This document shows positions 1 to 9,448 of a stretch of 64,000 nt of DNA, one piece after another (the first letter of the stretch is position 1; every line of letters begins with the position of its first letter). Where the stretch lies: the NCBI GenBank assembly GCA_020632885.1, contig JACKEQ010000009.1, forward strand, positions 124,001-188,000, given 5' to 3'. The notes under the pieces were generated by a model. That model made no database searches and was not told the DNA's origin. It saw nothing but the letters and a program-made list of their open reading frames with translations. Both the position numbers and the translations under genes were made by a program. This DNA comes from Alphaproteobacteria bacterium (GTDB lineage: Bacteria; Myxococcota_A; UBA796; GCA-2862545).

Positions 1-1685
1 CTGCTGTACTGGTCGACCACACACTCGGCCTGCTCCTCGAAGCGCTCGCTGGCCTCGGGCTCCCACCACTCCTTGAGCTCGCCGTTGGGCGCGTACTTGC
101 GGCCCTCGTCGTCGAAGCCGTGGGTGAGCTCGTGGCCGATGACCATGCCGAGGGCCCCGAAGTTCATGGCCCGCGGGAAGTCCTTGTCGAAGAACGGCGA
201 CTGCATGATGCCCGCCGGGAACACGATCTCGTTGCCCGTGGGGTTGTAGTAGGCGTTCACCATCTGCGGCGTCATGTGCCACTCGTCGGGATCGACGGGC
301 TTGCCGACCTTGTCGAGCTGGTGCTTCGCGTTGAAGGCCCCCGCCGACCGCATGTTCGCGAGCAGATCGCCCTTCACGACCTCCATCTCGGTGTAGTCGC
401 GGAAGGTCTTCGGGTAGCCGAGCTTGGCGCGGAAGGCGTCGGCCTTCTCCACCGCCCGGCCGCGCGTGGTCTCGTCCATCCAGGCGAGGTTCGGCAGGTT
501 CTTCTCGAACGCCGCGAAGATCCCGGCCACCATCTCCTCGGCGACCTCCTTGCTCTCGCCGGCGAAGCGCTCCTGGACGTAGGCCTTCCCGAGCCACTCG
601 CCCATCGCGTCGTCCGTGCGGTTCACGCACCGCTTCCAGCGCGGCTCCTGCTCCGTGGTGCCCGAGAGTGCCGTGCCGAAGAACGCGAACCGGCGCTGGT
701 CGATGGCCTTGGTGAGGAACGGGCTGGCCCAGACGATGGCGTGCCAGCGGAGGTACGTCTTGAGCACGGGGACCGGCGTGGCCTTCACCACGGCATCCAT
801 GCCCTCGAAGTAGCTCGGGGTGACGACGATCACGCCGCCCGCGGGGGGCTCGATGCCCACACCCGCGAACCAGCGCTTCAGGTCGACGCTCGGGGCGAGC
901 GCGTTCAGCTCGTCCACGGTCATCTTGTTGTAGGTCTTCTCGGCGTCCCGGAGCTCGGCGCGCTCCCAGTGGTGCTTCGCGAGGGACGTCTCGAAGGCCA
1001 TCACGGCGGCGGCGTCCTTCTCGGCCTGCTCGGGCGTGGAGCCGGTGAGCACGAAGAGGTCCTTCATGACCTCGAGGTACTTCGCGCGCACGGCCTTCCG
1101 CTCGTCCGTCTCGTCGACGTAGTAGCTCCGATCGGGGAGACCCAGGCCCTCCTGCATGACGGAGAGGATGTTCGTGTTCGGGTCCTTGGGGTCGGCCCAG
1201 GTGCCGCCCGAGAAGAACGGGTTGGGCCCGAAGGACATGAGCTCACCGGCCACCTCGAGGGCGTCGTCGCGCGTCTTCACGCCGTCGATCCGGGCGAACA
1301 GGGGCTCGAGGGGCTTCGTGCCCGCCGCCTCCACGGCCGCCTCGTCCATGCAGGTGCCGAAGAACGTGCCGAGCTTCTGCTTCACGGGGTCGTCGCCGGC
1401 GTCCTTCGAGGCCTCCTCCAGGATCCTCCGGATCACCGCCTGGTTCTCGTCGAAGATCGTGGTGAAGGACCGCGTCATGTTCGGACGGTCCGGCGGCAGC
1501 TCGGTGTTCGCGAGCCAGCCGCCGCACGCGTACTCGTAGAAGTCGTCGCAGGCGCCGACCTCCGGGTTCATCGCGGCCACCACGGACGCTGCCACCGGGT
1601 TCTCGGCGGCCGTCTCCGGCGCGGGGGTGGGGGTCTTCGACGCGCCTTTGCACGCCACGAGCAGGAGCAGGGTCAGGTTTCGCAT
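1..1685 (-). CDS. M13 (neprilysin/PepO-like) zinc metallopeptidase lipoprotein, 3' end outside window
   Basis: The reading frame runs leftward from an ATG at 1685 off the window edge, so the C-terminus is missing. The first residues, MRNLTLLLLVACKG, form a short lipoprotein signal peptide with a lipobox ending VAC, so the enzyme is probably anchored in the cell envelope. Residues DDFYEYACGGWL near position 60 are the M13 N-terminal signature. The zinc motif HELTH lies at residues 518-522 and continues GFDDEGRKY, as in family M13. The downstream GENIAD-type third ligand should lie beyond base 1. M13 enzymes are secreted or surface endopeptidases acting on small peptides. About 560 residues are visible of the usual 650-700. 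It is divergent from the Kelch gene, with 55 bases between the starts. Family assignment is firm; the substrate is unknown. Confidence 0.93.
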   Translation of the reverse strand, partial: MRNLTLLLLVACKGASKTPTPAPETAAENPVAASVVAAMNPEVGACDDFYEYACGGWLANTELPPDRPNMTRSFTTIFDENQAVIRRILEEASKDAGDDPVKQKLGTFFGTCMDEAAVEAAGTKPLEPLFARIDGVKTRDDALEVAGELMSFGPNPFFSGGTWADPKDPNTNILSVMQEGLGLPDRSYYVDETDERKAVRAKYLEVMKDLFVLTGSTPEQAEKDAAAVMAFETSLAKHHWERAELRDAEKTYNKMTVDELNALAPSVDLKRWFAGVGIEPPAGGVIVVTPSYFEGMDAVVKATPVPVLKTYLRWHAIVWASPFLTKAIDQRRFAFFGTALSGTTEQEPRWKRCVNRTDDAMGEWLGKAYVQERFAGESKEVAEEMVAGIFAAFEKNLPNLAWMDETTRGRAVEKADAFRAKLGYPKTFRDYTEMEVVKGDLLANMRSAGAFNAKHQLDKVGKPVDPDEWHMTPQMVNAYYNPTGNEIVFPAGIMQSPFFDKDFPRAMNFGALGMVIGHELTHGFDDEGRKYAPNGELKEWWEPEASERFEEQAECVVDQYS

Positions 1686-1740
1686 GGCGGCCCCCATACC
1701 CCGCTCGTCGGGCGTGCACATGCGCGGATAGGGTACCGGC

Positions 1741-2673
1741 ATGCTCCTCTCCGCGATCCTCGGCTGCCAAGCTCCCAGCACGCTCCCTCCGGGAGGGGCG
1801 ATCGAGCCCGGCTGGTACACCCTGCCCCCGCTGCCCCACCCGCTCCAGGAGGTCGCGGTGCTCGCGCGTGACGACGGGACGGCTTGGGTGCTCGGTGGCT
1901 TCGACGACACCATCCAGGTGCGCCAGGAGATCTGGATCCTCGGGACCGACCGCGTCTGGCGCGAGGGGCCCGCCCTGCCCGAGCCCCTCCACCACCTCAA
2001 CGCAGCGCTCGTGGACGGCGATCTGGTCGTGCTGGGCGCGCTCTCCGGGCGGTCGTTCACGGCCATGGCCGACGCCTGGCGGCTTCCGGCGGGGTCGGAG
2101 GTGTGGGAGGCCCTGGCGCCGGTCCCCGAGGCCGTCGGGGCCGCAGCGGTGGGCGTGGTGGACGGAAGGGTGGTGCTCGCGGGCGGGCTCGCCGGACCCA
2201 CGGTGGACGCGTCGTTCCGCTACACGCCGGCCACCGATGCGTGGGAGGTGCTGCCCGCTCTACCGGGCGCGCGCGACCACGGTGTCGGGGCCGGTGGAGA
2301 CGTGTTCCTGGCGCTCGGAGGGCGGCAGGACGGCCTCGGGAACGTGCGCGACGACGTCTGGGCCCTCGAGGGCGACACCTGGACGGCCCGCACGCCCATG
2401 CCCACCGCGCGCGCCGGCAGTGCCAGCGCCACGCTCCCGGACGGTCGGGTGGCGATCCTGGGTGGCGAGGGGGCGGACGTCCCGGGCGGGGTGTTCGCGG
2501 ACGTGGAGGTGTACGACCCGTCCAACGACACCTGGGAGGTCTGGGAGCCCATGCCGCTCCCCGTGCACGGGACCGGGGCGGCGTGGTGGGGTGAGGGGAT
2601 CCTGGTGCCGGGGGGTGCGGACACCCAGGCGTTCCGGGCCATCGCCGACGTACAGCTCCTGGTGCCTCAGTAG
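1741..2673 (+). CDS. Kelch-repeat lipoprotein
   Basis: This 310-residue protein starts with MLLSAILGC, a lipoprotein signal whose lipobox cysteine is residue 9. The rest is built of about five Kelch-type repeats with recurrent GG doublets, W residues and phrases such as VLGGFDD, VLAGGLAG, LALGGRQDG and ILGGEGAD. This predicts a beta-propeller exposed in the periplasm or on the cell surface. Kelch propellers usually mediate binding, and no catalytic residues are evident. There is no Shine-Dalgarno sequence before the ATG. A -10-like TAGGGT lies at 1729-1734, only six bases upstream, so the mRNA may be leaderless. The 3' end overlaps the convergent gene by seven bases. Confidence 0.85.
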   Translation: MLLSAILGCQAPSTLPPGGAIEPGWYTLPPLPHPLQEVAVLARDDGTAWVLGGFDDTIQVRQEIWILGTDRVWREGPALPEPLHHLNAALVDGDLVVLGALSGRSFTAMADAWRLPAGSEVWEALAPVPEAVGAAAVGVVDGRVVLAGGLAGPTVDASFRYTPATDAWEVLPALPGARDHGVGAGGDVFLALGGRQDGLGNVRDDVWALEGDTWTARTPMPTARAGSASATLPDGRVAILGGEGADVPGGVFADVEVYDPSNDTWEVWEPMPLPVHGTGAAWWGEGILVPGGADTQAFRAIADVQLLVPQ

Positions 2674-3200
2674 CGGACGCCGACGCCCACGAGGAAGCCG
2701 GAGCCGCCGGGGTTGTAGAGGTGCCCACCGTCGTCCGGCTGGCGGTAGATCCGGGTGGCCAGGCGGGTCTCGAGGTTCAGGAACCACCGCTCGTCCCGCG
2801 AGAGCCACGCCAGGCTGGAGGCGAGCACGGCGCCCGCGCGCGTGGAGGTCGTGCGATCGAAGGCCGCCCCGAGCGTGAGGTCGAGGGTCAGGCGCTCCAC
2901 CAGGTCGATCCGCCCGCCCCCGCGGGGCTCCAGACGGAAGAGCCCCGTGTCGAACGGCGTGGGCCCGCCCTCCCAGAGGTAGCCGCCGAGGGCCGTGTGC
3001 AGGCCGAACACCGGCTGCACCCCGCCGCTGCCCGGGAGCTCCCAGAGGCCCGTGATCCAGACGTTCACCCGCGGCCAGGCGAGCCTCCGCCCCGTGTACA
3101 CGTGGCTCGGCACCTGCATCAGGCCCGTACCCACGCGCAGATCGAAGTGGCTCGGGTGCTGCGCGTCGCCCGCGAGGGCGGTGAGCGCGAGCAGGATCAC
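2667..3200 (-). CDS. Small outer-membrane beta-barrel-like protein, function unknown
   Basis: A 177-residue protein with a probable cleavable signal peptide (MILLALTALAGDA). It has alternating hydrophobic and polar beta-strand-like segments and ends VGVGVRY. A terminal aromatic residue in a strand-like context is typical of Gram-negative outer-membrane barrels, but I do not recognise a family. It starts with GTG at 3200 in a GTGA overlap with the stop of the FHA gene, so the two are translationally coupled and probably work or are regulated together. The 3' end overlaps the convergent Kelch gene. The barrel call rests on composition and the C-terminus only. Confidence 0.75.
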   Translation of the reverse strand: MILLALTALAGDAQHPSHFDLRVGTGLMQVPSHVYTGRRLAWPRVNVWITGLWELPGSGGVQPVFGLHTALGGYLWEGGPTPFDTGLFRLEPRGGGRIDLVERLTLDLTLGAAFDRTTSTRAGAVLASSLAWLSRDERWFLNLETRLATRIYRQPDDGGHLYNPGGSGFLVGVGVRY

Positions 3201-4153
3201 CCCAGGCTCACGCGGGCGGCCCGGATGCGCACCCGGCCACGCGACCGCTCGACGAAGTCCGGCGAGAGCCCGGAGCTCTTCAGGCCGGCGCGCAGACGGT
3301 AGACCACCACCGAGAGCCGGTTGCTCACCTCGGACGGTGCGGTGCGCCCCCAGACCTTGGTGACGGCGTCCAGGTCGTCGAGCCAGCCCTCCTCGTCGGG
3401 GGCCGTGCCCGCCTGGCGGGAAGCCACGACGGCCTCGGCCAGCACGTACACGAGCGTGGCGCGGGTCTCGCCCTCCACCACCAGCGCGTTGCCCTCGTCG
3501 TCGGTGATGGTGGCCATCGGAGAGCGCCCGTCCAGCGACGCGTCCACGTGGTAGTGCCCCTCGCCCCAGCGGGGACGGGCGGTGCGCTGGGGCGGCTGAC
3601 GCCGCTGCTCGAGCAGCCGGAGCTGGACGCCGGGCGCCTCGACGACCTCGCCGACGCGCAGCGCGCGCCGCGTGCCGCCGGAGACCAGCATCACGCCGTC
3701 CTCGATCGCCACGAACTCCATGCGCGCGGCGCCGGCGATGCGGAAGTCCGCGTCGGACGAGTCGCCCACGACCAGGGTGAGCTTGAGGGGGCGACGAACG
3801 CCGGACTTGAGGTCCTCCACGATCCAGGTGGACTCCTTCACCCGGGCCGGGCCCTCCACCGTGCGCACGCCCATCTCGAAGCGCGTGCCGAAGCGCACCC
3901 GCGCTCCCGCCTTCACCTCGACGCGGTCGCGGATCCGCCGCTCGTCCACGAACGTGCCGTTCGTGCTGCCGACGTCCGTGAGGTAGAGCTGCTCGCCCTC
4001 CACCCAGAACCGCGCGTGTTCCCAGGAGACCTCCTCCTCGGAGAGCACGACGTCGTTCCGCGTGCCGCGACCGAGGGTGAGCAGATCCCCGACCGGCACG
4101 GAACGATCCGTGCCGTCCTCCCCCTTCCAGACGAGCTCGTAGCGCACTGCCAT
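3197..4153 (-). CDS. FHA-domain protein with C-terminal winged-helix domain
   Basis: This 318-residue cytoplasmic protein has an N-terminal FHA phosphothreonine-binding domain (about residues 5-95). Hallmarks are LGRG for the first conserved loop, SWEHARF, and VGSTNGTFVD. A second, more degenerate beta-rich segment follows. The last 100 residues (VWG...SNRLSVVVYRLR...GRVRI) look like the SARP/OmpR-type winged helix, suggesting phosphorylation-dependent DNA binding. I chose the ATG at 4153 because the longer frame starting at 4207 overlaps the opposite gene and has no fold-like content. It is coupled by GTGA to the small beta-barrel-like gene downstream. The same kind of winged helix ends the pseudokinase at 26767-27705. 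The target DNA is unknown. Confidence 0.85.
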   Translation of the reverse strand: MAVRYELVWKGEDGTDRSVPVGDLLTLGRGTRNDVVLSEEEVSWEHARFWVEGEQLYLTDVGSTNGTFVDERRIRDRVEVKAGARVRFGTRFEMGVRTVEGPARVKESTWIVEDLKSGVRRPLKLTLVVGDSSDADFRIAGAARMEFVAIEDGVMLVSGGTRRALRVGEVVEAPGVQLRLLEQRRQPPQRTARPRWGEGHYHVDASLDGRSPMATITDDEGNALVVEGETRATLVYVLAEAVVASRQAGTAPDEEGWLDDLDAVTKVWGRTAPSEVSNRLSVVVYRLRAGLKSSGLSPDFVERSRGRVRIRAARVSLG

Positions 4154-4260
4154 CGGGGCACCATACACGAACGCGCGCACGCGGTCACGCGTCACACCGA
4201 CAACCAATGACGTCCGCGAGGGGCCCCCGGGCGATAGTCTGGGGCCCTGGAGGAGCCTCG

Positions 4261-6582
4261 ATGTTCGCCCTTCTGCTGGCCGGCGCCCACGCCGGCGGCA
4301 CCGCGTCGCCCGCGCCGCCCAAGCCCCCCACCGTCGACTTCGGGACCCTCGATCCGCGCGCCGACGTGCAGCCGAAGAACCAGGACGGCACGGATCACCC
4401 CGTGCGCGCGCGGCTCATCGCGGAGCACACCCGCGTGGCGCCAGGGTCCACGGTGCGCGTCGGCCTGCACCTCACCCAGCAGCACGGCTGGCACACCTAC
4501 TGGACGTCGCCCGGCGAGATCGGCCTGCCCACCGGCATCACCTGGTCCCTCCCGGAGGGCTGGTCTGCGGGCCCCTACACCTACCCGGCACCCCAGCGCT
4601 TCGAGGCCGAGGAGCTCGTCAGCTTCGGCTACGACGACCAGGTGCTGCTGTTCGCCGACGTCACGGTGCCCGCGGACGCCGCGCCGGGCGCGCTCGATCT
4701 GGCCGCGTCCGCCGAGTGGCTCGTCTGCAACACGAGCTGCATCCCGGGCCGCGCCGAGCTCACCCTGCCCCTCGAGGTGGGCCCGGTGGCCGCGCCGGCG
4801 CCATGGTCGGGGCTGTTCGACCACTACGCCGCCCAGCACCCCGCACGTCCCGAGGACGTCGGGCTCACGGCCGAGCTCCTGCTCTCCCAGGACGCCGTGC
4901 TGCCCTACGCGCCCTTCAAGGCGGCCCTGAAGCTCTCCGGTCCCGCGAGGATCGAGCCGGACACGGGCCGCTTCGCGTTCGCGCCCATCGTCGGTGACGG
5001 CTGGATGATCAGCAGCACGAAGGTCGGGCACCTCGACGACGCCCTCGTCGTGCAGATCGAAGGCGAGACCCTCCTCGACGCTCCGCCGGAGTCCGACCGC
5101 ATCGGCGGGCTGTTCCAGGTGATCGTCGACGGGAAGCCCGTGGCGGTGCAGGTGGAGTCCGCGCTCCCCTGGAAGCCCGAGGGTGCCGAGGTCACGAAGT
5201 CCGAGCACCCCGTGCTCACCGCGTCCCTCACACCGCTGCCGGGTGGCGCGAAGGCCCCCGAGGCCCCCCACACCGAGCCTGCATCGGCAGAGGTCGTGGC
5301 GGCCTCGGTGGCGCCGGGCGGATCGGACGTCGGGCTGCTGGGCAACCTGCTCTTCGCGTTCCTCGGCGGGCTGCTGCTCAACATCATGCCATGCGTGCTG
5401 CCGGTGCTCACGCTCAAGCTCTACAGCCTCGTGGAGCAGACCGACATCACCCCGAAGGACCAGCGCACCGCGGGTCTGGCCTACACGGCCGGCATCCTCG
5501 CGAGCTTCCTGGCCCTCGCGGCGGCCGTCGTGGTCGCGCGCTCCACGCTCGGCGGGAACGTCGGCTGGGGCTTCCAGTTCCAGTACCCGCCCTACGTGGC
5601 CGGCCTGGCCACCGTGGTGTTCGCCTTCGGGCTCTCCCTGTTCGGCGTGTTCGAGATCCCCGCGATGGGCACGGGCACCGCGAGCGAGGCAGGCATGAAG
5701 GAGGGGCCCGTGGGCTACTTCTTCACCGGCGTGTTCGCGACGCTGCTCGCCACCCCGTGCTCCGCGCCCATCCTCGGGACCGCGACGGCCTTCACGCTCT
5801 CGGCGTCCACCCCCGAGCTCTTCGCCATCTACGGGCTCATCGGGCTCGGGCTCGCCTTCCCGTTCCTGGTCATCGCGTTCGTGCCGGCGCTCTACCGCTT
5901 CCTGCCGCGTCCCGGCGCGTGGATGGAGACCTTCAAGCAGCTCCTCGGGTTCACCCTGGTGGCCACGACGATCTGGCTGGTCGGCGTGCTCGGTGCGCAG
6001 ATCGGCATGGACCGGCTGATGGGGTTCATCGCCTTCCTCGGGTTCGTCGGGGCGGGCTGCTGGGTGTTCGGGCACTTCGGGGGTGTGGCGGCCACGCTGC
6101 AGCGCCAGATGGCCGCGGGGGTCGCCGGTTCGGTGCTCACGGCCTTCGGGGCCTGGATGTACGTCGACCTCGCCTTCGCGGAGACGGCGGTGTGCGACGA
6201 CACCACCGCGAGCGCGTCGGAGCTCGACTTCAGCGAGCACATCCCGTGGCAGGCGTTCAGCGAGAAGCGCGTCGCCGAGCTCTCGGGCACGCCGGTGTTC
6301 GTGGACTTCACCGCGGAGTGGTGCCTCACCTGCAAGGTCAACGAGAAGACCGTGCTGGAGACGTCCAGCGTGCGCACCGCGATGGCCGCCCACGGGGTGG
6401 TGCCGCTGAAGGCCGACTGGACCCGCCAGGACGCCACGATCACGAAGTGGCTCGAGCGCTACGGCAAGGCCGGGGTGCCGTTCTACCTCGTGCTCCCCAA
6501 GGCCGGCGACCCCATCCCGCTCGGTGAGGTCATCACGCCCGGCCAGGTCACCGACGCCCTGAAGCGCGCCGCCGAGGGCTGA
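4261..6582 (+). CDS. Thiol:disulfide interchange protein, DsbD/ScsB-like
   Basis: This 773-residue inner-membrane protein carries electrons from cytoplasmic thioredoxin to periplasmic substrates. After a signal peptide (MFALLLAGAHAGG) comes a periplasmic DsbD/ScsB N-terminal domain (about 30-340) with the cysteine pair in CNTSC and the WHTYWTSPGE segment. A set of about eight membrane helices follows with conserved cysteines in MPCVLPVLTLK and TPCSAPILG. The C-terminal thioredoxin domain carries WCLTC. All three cysteine pairs expected for the relay are present. The long N-terminal domain is closer to ScsB/ScbD-type proteins than to the E. coli alpha domain. The start at 4261 has GGAGGAG five bases upstream. 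A -10-like TAGTCT lies at 4235-4240. The gene is divergent from the FHA gene. Confidence 0.93.
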   Translation: MFALLLAGAHAGGTASPAPPKPPTVDFGTLDPRADVQPKNQDGTDHPVRARLIAEHTRVAPGSTVRVGLHLTQQHGWHTYWTSPGEIGLPTGITWSLPEGWSAGPYTYPAPQRFEAEELVSFGYDDQVLLFADVTVPADAAPGALDLAASAEWLVCNTSCIPGRAELTLPLEVGPVAAPAPWSGLFDHYAAQHPARPEDVGLTAELLLSQDAVLPYAPFKAALKLSGPARIEPDTGRFAFAPIVGDGWMISSTKVGHLDDALVVQIEGETLLDAPPESDRIGGLFQVIVDGKPVAVQVESALPWKPEGAEVTKSEHPVLTASLTPLPGGAKAPEAPHTEPASAEVVAASVAPGGSDVGLLGNLLFAFLGGLLLNIMPCVLPVLTLKLYSLVEQTDITPKDQRTAGLAYTAGILASFLALAAAVVVARSTLGGNVGWGFQFQYPPYVAGLATVVFAFGLSLFGVFEIPAMGTGTASEAGMKEGPVGYFFTGVFATLLATPCSAPILGTATAFTLSASTPELFAIYGLIGLGLAFPFLVIAFVPALYRFLPRPGAWMETFKQLLGFTLVATTIWLVGVLGAQIGMDRLMGFIAFLGFVGAGCWVFGHFGGVAATLQRQMAAGVAGSVLTAFGAWMYVDLAFAETAVCDDTTASASELDFSEHIPWQAFSEKRVAELSGTPVFVDFTAEWCLTCKVNEKTVLETSSVRTAMAAHGVVPLKADWTRQDATITKWLERYGKAGVPFYLVLPKAGDPIPLGEVITPGQVTDALKRAAEG

Positions 6583-6609
6583 CGCAAGCAGGTCGCTGTG
6601 AAGCGACCT

Positions 6610-8196
<1,587 letters not shown>

Positions 8197-8246
8197 CGTC
8201 AACGCATCTCCATCGACATCCCCCGGGGAACGGGCGAGGTTGTACC

Positions 8247-8708
8247 ATGACGGTACATCGGGATCTCCAGACCCTCGCCGCAGCCCTCGCGCCGGTGGAG
8301 CGCGAGGCGGCCTCCCTCCCCTGGTCGGCACAGGACCCCTGGCGTTCCACCACACATCTCGGGATCGCCGACGGACTGCCGCTCGTGGACCTCCACGGGC
8401 TCTCCGTCCGGCTCGGTCTGGCCGCCGTGGACGCCGCACTCGCCGCGGACCTGGCGAGTGGCGCCGTGATCCTCGTCACGGGTCGCGGACGGCACACCGG
8501 AGGCCACAGCAAGCTCCGCACGGCCGTGCTCGCGCACCTCGAGGAGCAGGACGGCGTGCGGGTCGTGCCGCGCGGTGCGGCGCGTGTGGAGGTCGTGCTC
8601 GACGAGGACCGCGCCAGGAAGGCGCGCGCGGGCATGGGCCTGCTCTTCTGGCTCTTCGTGGCGCTCCTGCTGCTCGGGCTCGTGGCGGCGGTGCTCAACC
8701 GCCTCTGA
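8247..8708 (+). CDS. Smr-domain protein with C-terminal transmembrane helix
   Basis: A 153-residue protein containing a small MutS-related (Smr) domain at about residues 43-112. The family signatures LVDLHGLSV and VTGRGRHTGGHSKLR are clear; Smr domains are DNA/RNA-binding nucleases or nickases. Unusually, the protein ends in one strongly hydrophobic segment (about 132-149) followed by NRL, which would tether the domain to the inner membrane with the Smr part in the cytoplasm. It stands 50 bases from the divergent hybrid-kinase start. It converges with the Pro-rich gene two bases downstream. Family call is strong; the role of the membrane tether is unknown. Confidence 0.85.
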   Translation: MTVHRDLQTLAAALAPVEREAASLPWSAQDPWRSTTHLGIADGLPLVDLHGLSVRLGLAAVDAALAADLASGAVILVTGRGRHTGGHSKLRTAVLAHLEEQDGVRVVPRGAARVEVVLDEDRARKARAGMGLLFWLFVALLLLGLVAAVLNRL

Positions 8709-8710
8709 CC

Positions 8711-9361
8711 CTACAGGAGCACGACCGCGACGGCCCCGACGACCAGGCCGAGTACGAAGGCCACCCCGAGCCCCACGGGCCCGAAGGTGGGTGTGTCGTC
8801 GACCGGTGCGACGGGACGCGGTGCCGCCGCGGGCTCGACGGGCGCCAGCACGGGCGCGGGCTCCTCGGGGCTGGCGGGCTCCGCGGAGGGCTCCAGGGCG
8901 ACGTCGGTGAAGCCGAGGAGGTCGGGCAGGCCGGTGGGGATGCCGTCGGTGTCGGCCTCGTCGAGATCCACCGAGCCCGTGGGGCCGCTGTCCATGAAGA
9001 AGGGCGTGTCGGCCGTGCCGAGCGCGTTGCCGAAGGGCAGGTCGCGGAGGATGGGCACGGGCTCGCCGGGGTCCTGGTTGCGGACGTACTGATCGAGGCG
9101 CGGGCCGGCCAGGGAGGGCGTGGGGTCCACGGGCTCGAGGGCCAGCGGGCGGGCCGGCATGGGCACGCCGCGGCGCGGGAGCATCGGGGGAGGCGTGGGA
9201 GCGCGGAGCACCCGCTCGTCGAGCTTGGGGGGCAGCCGCACGGGAGCCGCGGTGGGCGTGGGCTCCGGGGGCTCCAGCGGATCGGCGGACGGCTCCGGCG
9301 GGGCCGGGAAGATGGACGTCTTCCGGCCCGAGCGGCTCGTGAGCAGCGAGCGTCGCGCGAT
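8711..9361 (-). CDS. Pro-rich tail-anchored protein; probable rare ATC start
   Basis: An unrecognised protein rich in Pro, Ala and Glu that ends in a hydrophobic helix (FGPVGLGVAFVLGLVVG) with almost nothing after it, so it should be tail-anchored to the membrane with a long disordered cytoplasmic segment. The first conventional start is GTG at 9241 (176 residues), but it lies inside an uninterrupted Pro/Glu-rich frame with no ribosome site. Upstream, an in-frame ATC at 9361 has CGAGGTGTCCCC directly before it. This nearly matches the leader of the lipoprotein ATG at 62985. A -10-like TATGCT lies at 9393-9388. I therefore favour ATC at 9361 (216 residues). Being a gene is likely; the exact start is an inference. 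Confidence 0.6.
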   Translation of the reverse strand: MARRSLLTSRSGRKTSIFPAPPEPSADPLEPPEPTPTAAPVRLPPKLDERVLRAPTPPPMLPRRGVPMPARPLALEPVDPTPSLAGPRLDQYVRNQDPGEPVPILRDLPFGNALGTADTPFFMDSGPTGSVDLDEADTDGIPTGLPDLLGFTDVALEPSAEPASPEEPAPVLAPVEPAAAPRPVAPVDDTPTFGPVGLGVAFVLGLVVGAVAVVLL

Positions 9362-9387
9362 GGGGACACCTCGGGTGGGGGCCGTGC

Positions 9388-9393
9388 AGCATA
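9388..9393 (-). promoter_or_regulatory. -10-like element for the Pro-rich tail-anchored gene
   Basis: On the minus strand this reads TATGCT preceded by GGGC, matching a TAnnnT-type -10 element. Similar GGGC-TAnnnT strings occur at 17969 and 32080, and CGGC-TATGCT occurs at 53359. It lies 26 bases before the proposed ATC start. Confidence 0.4.
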
Positions 9394-9448
9394 GCCCAAG
9401 GGCTCCGCGTTACTCCACCGGTCGTGGAGGTGGGCGCTGGACGACGCC

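Noticed and set aside
120..1871. Long plus-strand open frame over the M13 peptidase
   Set aside because: It lies antisense to a protein with the HELTH motif and M13 signatures, has Arg/Val/Gly-biased nonsense composition, and is typical of spurious frames in very GC-rich DNA. The same applies to long antisense frames at 4192-6393, 9410-11473, 47476-50568 and 58052-60835.
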